Both the position numbers and the translations under genes were made by a program. Shown here one piece after another: positions 1-4,621 of a DNA stretch of 6,960 nucleotides (position 1 is its first letter; every line of letters begins with the position of its first letter). Below the pieces are notes generated by a model. The model ran no database searches. It was not told the DNA's origin and worked only from the letters and a program-made list of their open reading frames with translations. This DNA is from Hungatella sp. UBA5982 (GTDB lineage: Bacteria > Bacillota > Clostridia > Lachnospirales > Lachnospiraceae): contig DJBG01000127.1 in NCBI GenBank assembly GCA_002429965.1, positions 8,294 through 15,253 of the forward strand. Direction: 5' to 3'.

Positions 1-1494
1 CACTCCTGCAGCACCTGTAGCTTTAAGGAGTGCTTCATCGGCTTTTGCTGCGTCTTTCACAACCACTCTTAAACGAGTGGCACAATTATCTAAATCCACA
101 ATATTATCCAGTCCACCCAGCCCCTCAACGATTTGTACATACATATCTGTGGCTGTGCCGGATGTTCCTTTTGTCTCAGCTTTCTTCTTTTCTAGGTAAT
201 CCGATTTCGTATATAATTTAGATTCCCCGTCGTCTTCCCGGCCAGGTGTTTTTATATTTAATTTCGTGATTGCAAACCGGAAAACCACATAATAAATGAT
301 TGCATAAGCGAAACCTACGAGTAATACTGCAATCCAGTTTGTTCGTGCGTTCCCGGGTAAAATACCATATAAGGCAAAATCAAGGGCGCCGCCTGAGAAG
401 GTATAACCCACGCCTGCATTCAGTATGTTTACAACCGCAAAGGAAATGCCGCCTAAAACACAATTGATACCAAAGTATAGAAGCGGTGATACAAATAAGA
501 ATGAAAACTCAAGCGGTTCTGTAATGCCTGTCAAGAATGAGGCGAGGGCGGAGGAGAAGAGGAGGCCCTTAATTTCAGCTTTTTTCTGTTTATAAGCCGT
601 ATGATACATAGCCAGGGCAGCAGCCGGAAAGCCGAACATCATAATGGGATAATTGCCGGAGTAGAATTTTGCAACAGATGGACTGATAACGTCTCCATTT
701 GCAAGCTGGGCAAATAAGATGTTCTGAGCTCCCTCTAAAACCGTTCCATTGACCTCAGCGGTTCCGCCTAAGGCAGTTTGCCAGAAAGGCATATAAAAGA
801 CGTGGTGCAGTCCTGTTGGTATCAGTGCCCGCAGAATAAAACCATAAAGGAAACTACCGAAATAACCTAATTTAGCAATCCCTATACCAAGCAAGGCGAT
901 CCCTTGTCCCAGTAGCGGCCAGAGGATGGCAAATACAATACCCATAACGATAGCTGCGCAGGCAGAAATGATCGGGATAAAGTGGGTTCCTCCAAAGAAG
1001 GATAGCATGTCAGGTAATTTTATTTTATAATATCTGTTATGAAGCCTGGCAACTGCTAAGCCGATGATTACTCCGCCTAAAACACTTGTATTCATCGTAT
1101 TTTCAAATCCTAAAAAACTGCTTATTAATCCGGGAGTTTGATTCAGCTTTTCTAAATCCATAAAATTCTTTATAATGCTCATGATGACCATATTCATGAC
1201 AAAATAGGCAATAACGGCGGATAAAGCAGCAATCTCTTTACTTTTTTGAGCCAGGCCAATCGCAATTGCTACGGCAAATAAGAGAGGAAGAAGCCCGAAA
1301 ACGATATTCCCGCTATCTGCTATAACCCTTAGAGACTTATATAACCAGCCTCCTTCTTTTACGATTGATCCATAAGCCGAACTGGTAAATGTAGAACCGA
1401 TACCTAAAAGAAGACCAGCAATGGGGAGGACAGCAACGGGTAGCATGAATGATTTTCCGATTTTTTGTAATGTACCAAAGACTTGATGTTTCAT
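1..1494 (-). CDS. PTS sugar permease EIICB, glucose/maltose (MalX/PtsG-like) family, C-terminus cut by window edge
   Basis: This is a membrane permease that imports a sugar and phosphorylates it, taking phosphate from a separate EIIA protein. The ATG at 1494-1492 follows an AAAGGGG ribosome binding site at 1509-1503, 8 bases upstream. The frame stays open for 498 codons to base 1. The N-terminus MKHQVFGTLQKIGKSFMLPV leads into several hydrophobic segments typical of EIIC. Family marks are PTGLHH near residues 226-231, GITEPLEF at 323-330, and the KTPGR motif at 415-419 that closes EIIC. A charged linker follows, then EIIB with LDNCATRLRV, where Cys471 is the phosphorylated cysteine. Roughly the last 30 residues of EIIB are missing compared with MalX-type proteins. 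No EIIA domain is seen. The gene diverges from the DeoR-family regulator. The sequence is most like MalX/alpha-glucoside-type permeases, but the substrate cannot be fixed from it. Confidence 0.93.
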   Translation of the reverse strand, partial: MKHQVFGTLQKIGKSFMLPVAVLPIAGLLLGIGSTFTSSAYGSIVKEGGWLYKSLRVIADSGNIVFGLLPLLFAVAIAIGLAQKSKEIAALSAVIAYFVMNMVIMSIIKNFMDLEKLNQTPGLISSFLGFENTMNTSVLGGVIIGLAVARLHNRYYKIKLPDMLSFFGGTHFIPIISACAAIVMGIVFAILWPLLGQGIALLGIGIAKLGYFGSFLYGFILRALIPTGLHHVFYMPFWQTALGGTAEVNGTVLEGAQNILFAQLANGDVISPSVAKFYSGNYPIMMFGFPAAALAMYHTAYKQKKAEIKGLLFSSALASFLTGITEPLEFSFLFVSPLLYFGINCVLGGISFAVVNILNAGVGYTFSGGALDFALYGILPGNARTNWIAVLLVGFAYAIIYYVVFRFAITKLNIKTPGREDDGESKLYTKSDYLEKKKAETKGTSGTATDMYVQIVEGLGGLDNIVDLDNCATRLRVVVKDAAKADEALLKATGAAGV

Positions 1495-1511
1495 AATGTA
1501 TTCCCCTTTCT

Positions 1512-1529
1512 GCCGCTGTCGCTGGCGGC
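1512..1529 (-). other. GC-rich hairpin just upstream of the EIICB ribosome binding site
   Basis: The arms GCCGC (1512-1516) and GCGGC (1525-1529) are exact complements around an 8-base loop. They lie in an otherwise AT-rich leader, 2 bases from the AAAGGGG ribosome binding site of the permease gene. On the minus-strand transcript this forms a 5-bp GC stem. It could shape translation or mRNA stability. No T-tract follows on the minus strand, so it is not a terminator. A function is not established. Confidence 0.35.
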
Positions 1530-1585
1530 GTAAATAGAAATGAAAAATGGATGCGACGAATGAGTAGATCAATGGTGATAATTGA

Positions 1586-1614
1586 ATATTACAACCATAT
1601 GCATTATTTTGCAA
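1586..1614 (-). promoter_or_regulatory. Predicted sigma-A promoter for the EIICB gene
   Basis: Read on the minus strand, a TTGCAA -35 box (1614-1609) is followed by a 17-base spacer and a TAATAT -10 box (1591-1586). Transcription would start near base 1580, leaving a leader of about 85 bases before the permease ATG. Spacing and -35 sequence are the same as in the divergent promoter on the plus strand, and both lie in the inverted repeat. The -10 matches the consensus at only four of six bases. Confidence 0.55.
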
Positions 1615-1664
1615 TATATTTTTTGAAATAATTTTAACTATTGCAAAGTAATGCACAATGTTGT
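1591..1664. promoter_or_regulatory. Paired inverted-repeat operator between the divergent permease and regulator genes
   Basis: Two 26-base arms, 1591-1616 and 1639-1664, are reverse complements of each other at 22 of 26 positions. A 22-base AT-rich spacer separates them. Each arm holds the pattern TGCA-N6-TGCA (1600-1613 and 1642-1655), that is, two TGCA units one helical turn apart. Each arm covers the -35 box and spacer of one divergent promoter. This is the arrangement expected for binding sites of the adjacent DeoR-family regulator, acting on its own operon and on the permease. That the regulator binds here is inferred from position and symmetry. Confidence 0.6.
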
Positions 1665-1669
1665 ATACT
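1641..1669 (+). promoter_or_regulatory. Predicted sigma-A promoter for the DeoR-family regulator and M24 genes
   Basis: A TTGCAA -35 box (1641-1646), a 17-base spacer and a TATACT -10 box (1664-1669) make a good sigma-A promoter. Initiation near 1676 leaves a short leader that contains the TAAGGAG ribosome binding site (1677-1683). This start point lies downstream of the in-frame ATG at 1651, which argues against that ATG as the translation start. The promoter lies within the right arm of the inverted repeat. Confidence 0.6.
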
Positions 1670-1692
1670 TAATGCGTAAGGAGATGATAAAC

Positions 1693-2451
1693 ATGCTTGT
1701 GGAAGAACGCTTAGCAAAGATTCAGGAAATCGTTGAAAAAAAGAAGAATGTAACAATTGAAGAATTGGTGGATCAATTAAATGTTTCTAAGGACACCGTT
1801 CGACGTGATTTAATTAAGCTTGAGAAGAAAGGTGTATTAAAGAGAACTTATGGAGGTGCAATTTCAGGGAAAAAAGAAGCCCTGATTATGGGTTACGAAG
1901 AAAGGTCGAAGATTTATTCCACCCCAAAGAAAAAAATTGCAAAAGCTGCAGAACCACTTATTTCAGAATTTTCCTCTGTTATCTTCGACTCTTCAACCAC
2001 GGTGGAAGCGGTGATCCCTTTGCTGGCTTCCAAAAGCCTGACCGCCATTACCAATTCTTTAACGCATGCGGTTGAGCTGGCAAAACACGGAAATAAGGAT
2101 ATTAAAGTGGTTGGAGGGAAACTGCACCAGATACAGCTATTTTTATACGGCAGCGATACGGTGCTGGAATTATCCCAGTACAGAGTTGACTATACACTGC
2201 TGGGAGTATTCGCAATAACTGGCTCCGGGCTTTATATCCACACGGAAGAGGAAGGCCTGGTCAAAAGAGCTATGGTCAATTGCGCCAAAAAGGTCATCGC
2301 AGTTGCTGATTCTACGAAAATGGATACAACAGGATTCTTTAAAGTCTGTGCTTTAGAGGATATTGATGTTTTAATAACGGATGTAGAACCCTCCCCGGAT
2401 TTCCAACGTGATCTGCAGGAGCATGGTGTTGATTTAATTATCGCCGGATAA
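1693..2451 (+). CDS. DeoR/GlpR-family transcriptional regulator
   Basis: This is a cytoplasmic DNA-binding regulator of sugar genes, 252 residues, the usual length for the family. The start at 1693 is chosen because TAAGGAG (1677-1683) sits 9 bases upstream and the protein then begins MLVEERL, as many family members do. In-frame ATGs at 1651 and 1684 have no properly spaced site. Residues 20-56 form the winged helix-turn-helix, with SKDTVRRDL as recognition helix and the KRTYGGA wing. The C-terminal sugar-phosphate sensor domain shows FDSSTT (98-103), ITNSL (119-123), a glycine pair at 141-142, EEE (185-187), KRAM (191-194), ADSTK (205-209) and ITD (228-230). DSSTT differs slightly from the usual DxGTT. 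The divergent PTS permease and the operator-like inverted repeat suggest it represses both directions until a phosphosugar binds. The effector is unknown. Confidence 0.93.
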   Translation: MLVEERLAKIQEIVEKKKNVTIEELVDQLNVSKDTVRRDLIKLEKKGVLKRTYGGAISGKKEALIMGYEERSKIYSTPKKKIAKAAEPLISEFSSVIFDSSTTVEAVIPLLASKSLTAITNSLTHAVELAKHGNKDIKVVGGKLHQIQLFLYGSDTVLELSQYRVDYTLLGVFAITGSGLYIHTEEEGLVKRAMVNCAKKVIAVADSTKMDTTGFFKVCALEDIDVLITDVEPSPDFQRDLQEHGVDLIIAG

Positions 2452-2481
2452 AACTGCAATTTATTCATAAAAGGAGATATG

Positions 2482-3882
2482 ATGATAAATTTTGATCGCA
2501 TTTATTTAGATACAAATTTGCCGGAGCCAAAGACCTACGATGAAGTACGTCCTGTTTTGTTGTCGGATCAAACGATGGAGGAGCGGTATCAGAAGATAAT
2601 AGCTGGAATGAAGGAAAGAAAACTCGATTATCTGGTAATTTATGCAGACAAGGAGCATAGTGGGAATTTTGAATACTTAACCGGCTTTATTCCGCGCTTT
2701 GAAGAAGCTTTGCTGATCTTAAAACAGGATCACATAGTATATTACCTCTTGGGAAATGAAAACTTAAAGATGAGCCAGTATACCAGGCTCCCTGGCGATG
2801 TTATCCATGTCCCTTTCTTTTCACTGCCAAACCAGCCCATGGAAAGTGATATTACTTTGGTCTCTATTTTTGAACGGCAGGGGTTGAACCAGGCAAACAG
2901 GGTAGGGCTTGTGGGCTGGAAGCTATTTTCGGGTATTGAAAATGAGGGCGGTCCCTTTGATATTCCTTACTATATAGTTGAAGCATTAAAGAAAAGCGTC
3001 CGTCCGGCCGCAGATTTAGTGAATTCAAATGATTTATTTATCGGACCCGATAAAGGTGCCCGCATTACCAATAATGCAAATGAAATTGCTCATTATGAAT
3101 ATGGAGCCAATCTTTCCTCCAACTGCATTTTAAATGCATTAAATGCAATCGAGGTGGGCAAGGAAGAAATTGAAATAGGCAAATACTTAACGGCAGACGG
3201 TCAGGTCAATACGGTGGTGCCGATTGCCGCAACCGGCGAGAGGTTTCAGCAGGCGAATCTCTATCCCACTGCAAAAAAGATTCAACGCGGAGATGCATTT
3301 TCTGTTACAACAGGCTTCAAAGGAGGACTTTCAAGCAGGACAGGTCTTGTGGTCAGTAATGAGGCGGAACTTCCCCGGAGCCAGAAGGATTATCTGGAAA
3401 GAGTGGTTTATCCTTATTACAATGCAGTCGTTGCATGGCTGGAAAATTTAAGGATAAATAAATCGGGAAAGGAAATCTATCAGGTTATAGAAACAGTCTT
3501 GCCGAAAGAACAATATGGCTGGTCTTTAAATCCAGGACATTTAACCGCAGATGAGGAATGGATGTCGTCACCTATTTATCCAGGCTCAGAAAATAGAATT
3601 CAAAGCGGTATGATTTTTCAGATTGATATCATTCCATCCATACCAGGATATACGGGTGTAAGCGCGGAAGACTGCATTGCCATTGCAGATGAAGCTCTGC
3701 GAACCAGGATCAAGGAAGAATATCCTGATTTATGGAAACGGATTCTTCACAGAAGAGTATATATAGTTCAGACATTAAATATTTCCTTACCGGATGAAAT
3801 CCTTCCGTTATCAAATACGGTTGGCTATTTAAGACCTTTCCTGCTTAACAAATCGGCCGCAATTTGTTGTAATAAGTCTTGA
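2482..3882 (+). CDS. M24-family (pita-bread, Xaa-Pro aminopeptidase-like) protein with a degenerate metal site
   Basis: The protein has 466 residues from the ATG at 2482. An ATG directly before it at 2479 is also possible, but the AAGGAG site (2471-2476) is then only 2 bases away instead of 5. Residues about 30-180 resemble the creatinase/prolidase N-terminal domain, and about 190-425 the pita-bread domain. In active M24 peptidases two Asp ligands lie in a G-D-x-x-x-x-D...S-D-x-T-R stretch. Here the same stretch (270-288) reads GDAFSVTTG and GGLSSRTG, so neither Asp is present. The remaining ligand positions look like His353 (NPGH), Asp382 in place of Glu, and Glu396 (SAED). It may be a non-peptidase member, as creatinase is, or an inactive protein. 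No signal peptide is seen, so it is probably cytoplasmic. It starts 30 bases after the regulator stop and is likely co-transcribed. Substrate unknown. Confidence 0.85.
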   Translation: MINFDRIYLDTNLPEPKTYDEVRPVLLSDQTMEERYQKIIAGMKERKLDYLVIYADKEHSGNFEYLTGFIPRFEEALLILKQDHIVYYLLGNENLKMSQYTRLPGDVIHVPFFSLPNQPMESDITLVSIFERQGLNQANRVGLVGWKLFSGIENEGGPFDIPYYIVEALKKSVRPAADLVNSNDLFIGPDKGARITNNANEIAHYEYGANLSSNCILNALNAIEVGKEEIEIGKYLTADGQVNTVVPIAATGERFQQANLYPTAKKIQRGDAFSVTTGFKGGLSSRTGLVVSNEAELPRSQKDYLERVVYPYYNAVVAWLENLRINKSGKEIYQVIETVLPKEQYGWSLNPGHLTADEEWMSSPIYPGSENRIQSGMIFQIDIIPSIPGYTGVSAEDCIAIADEALRTRIKEEYPDLWKRILHRRVYIVQTLNISLPDEILPLSNTVGYLRPFLLNKSAAICCNKS

Positions 3883-3915
3883 AAGGGTATTAGGACTGTT
3901 TTGTAAATCTTACTA

Positions 3916-4162
3916 ATGAAAGAAAGACGGCTGTTGGCCGCCAATCATAAAACAGGTTTAAAAGTAGTTATGGGCATGCAGGCTGACCATTGAGAATGAG
4001 TGTGAAGCAATCCCGGAGACAGAGCTTGCGAAGATGTTTGAACCGTCTTATACCCACAGCCACAGCCGTGATAAGATTAACAGCGTACGAGTCTGGGACT
4101 TTATATTAAAAAGGAGCCTGGAACGGCTGGACCTGGGATTTTCCATCAGCCTGGCAATATAA
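3916..4162 (+). pseudogene. Decayed histidine-kinase ATPase (HATPase_c) fragment with several frameshifts
   Basis: No intact gene is present, but the C-terminal part of a sensor histidine kinase can be read across frames. One frame gives KTGLKVVMGMQADH and then a stop at 3991. The next frame continues ENECEAIPETELAKMFEP (3992-4045) and YTHSHSRDK, which matches the kinase G1/F-box pattern N-x-x-x-I-P-x-x-x-L-x-x-x-F-E-P-F-Y...SR. The G2-box core LGLYI appears in another frame at 4093-4107. The first frame then resumes with KRSLERLDLGFS and stops at 4160. At least three small indels are therefore needed. A possible last strand, GVELQGLFRFP, lies near 4235-4267, but that match is weak. No ribosome binding site, sensor part or response-regulator gene is visible nearby. 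The assignment rests on recognised motifs only. Confidence 0.6.
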
Positions 4163-4480
4163 CGGGCAATCCGATCCGCATTTCTCATAATGTGCCAGTC
4201 CGGTTTCAACGAATATAATATGATTTGCCCTTGCGGTGTGGAACTGCAGGGGCTTTTTCGATTTCCTACAACCCTTTATAAATATGATCGGACAGTTGCC
4301 TTTTGCTGGTGACGATGGATAGCGGTTAAATCCAATCTATCCGGGAGATTTCACATTTATCCAGTTACAGAACAACAGAATGGTAAGTGCTTTCATAGAT
4401 TTAAAATCCTTCATTTATAATATCAAAATCATGCATTAGGATGTCAGTATTTGCAATGTTTTGTACCATATTTGAAATGA
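4163..4480. other. Non-coding stretch, possible further gene debris
   Basis: Both strands are broken by stops throughout. The longest readable piece is a 40-codon frame at 4190-4312 with no ribosome binding site and no recognised similarity. No tRNA, convincing terminator, CRISPR array or insertion-sequence ends are seen. The right part, from about 4380, becomes AT-rich and merges into the promoter region of the lipoprotein gene. The stretch probably continues the decay seen in the kinase fragment to its left. Confidence 0.5.
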
Positions 4481-4496
4481 ATTATGAAGAGTTAGG

Positions 4497-4505
4497 TGCT
4501 ATAAT
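4497..4505 (+). promoter_or_regulatory. Predicted extended -10 promoter for the beta-helix lipoprotein gene
   Basis: TGCTATAAT combines a perfect TATAAT hexamer (4500-4505) with the upstream TG of an extended -10 element. No good -35 box sits at 17 bases. A TTGAAA at 4472-4477 is 22 bases away, too far for normal use. Extended -10 promoters tolerate this. Initiation would be near 4512, giving a leader of about 110 bases that contains both cre-like sites. Confidence 0.6.
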
Positions 4506-4519
4506 TAATTAAAGAAAAG

Positions 4520-4533
4520 TGTAAGCGCTTACA
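4520..4533. promoter_or_regulatory. cre site (CcpA / LacI-family operator), perfect palindrome
   Basis: TGTAAGCGCTTACA is a perfect 14-base palindrome and fits the Firmicutes cre consensus TGWAARCGYTWNCW with its central CG. It begins about 8 bases after the predicted transcription start, where bound CcpA would block initiation or early elongation. A dedicated LacI-family regulator could use the same kind of site. Either reading implies carbohydrate control of the lipoprotein gene. Confidence 0.75.
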
Positions 4534-4557
4534 TAAAAGCAATAAATATAGAAAAAG

Positions 4558-4571
4558 TGAAAACACTTACA
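4558..4571. promoter_or_regulatory. Second cre-like site
   Basis: TGAAAACACTTACA matches the cre consensus except that the central CG is CA. It overlaps the small dyad AAGTG-AAAA-CACTT (4555-4568). Its centre is 38 bases from that of the first site, on the leader of the lipoprotein mRNA. It may be a weaker, cooperative site. Support is lower than for the first site. Confidence 0.45.
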
Positions 4572-4621
4572 CAGGCTTTTAGACCTCATTTATTTATAAA
4601 AAAAGAAAAGGAGAGAAAACC

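Noticed and set aside
30..221. 63-codon plus-strand frame
   Set aside because: It lies antisense within the EIIB-encoding part of the permease gene, which has clear family motifs. There is no ribosome binding site.
2232..2501. 89-codon minus-strand frame
   Set aside because: It is antisense to the 3' end of the DeoR-family gene and has no recognisable domain.
3224..3451. 75-codon plus-strand frame inside the M24 gene
   Set aside because: It is an out-of-frame shadow. The overlapping M24 frame carries the family motifs.
3896..3955. Possible terminator after the M24 gene (CTGTTTTGT at 3896-3904 pairing with ATAAAACAG at 3947-3955, with an inner CGGC/GCCG stem)
   Set aside because: The outer stem is AT-rich with a 42-base interior, the inner stem is only 4 bp, and no T-tract follows. 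It is not a convincing intrinsic terminator.
4190..4312. 40-codon frame with a CPC motif
   Set aside because: It has no ribosome binding site and no recognised similarity, and it lies in a stretch of gene debris. It could include the last strand of the decayed kinase, but this is too weak to call.
3883..4480. Insertion-sequence remnant
   Set aside because: I looked for a transposase motif and terminal inverted repeats on both strands and saw neither. The kinase reading explains the left part better.
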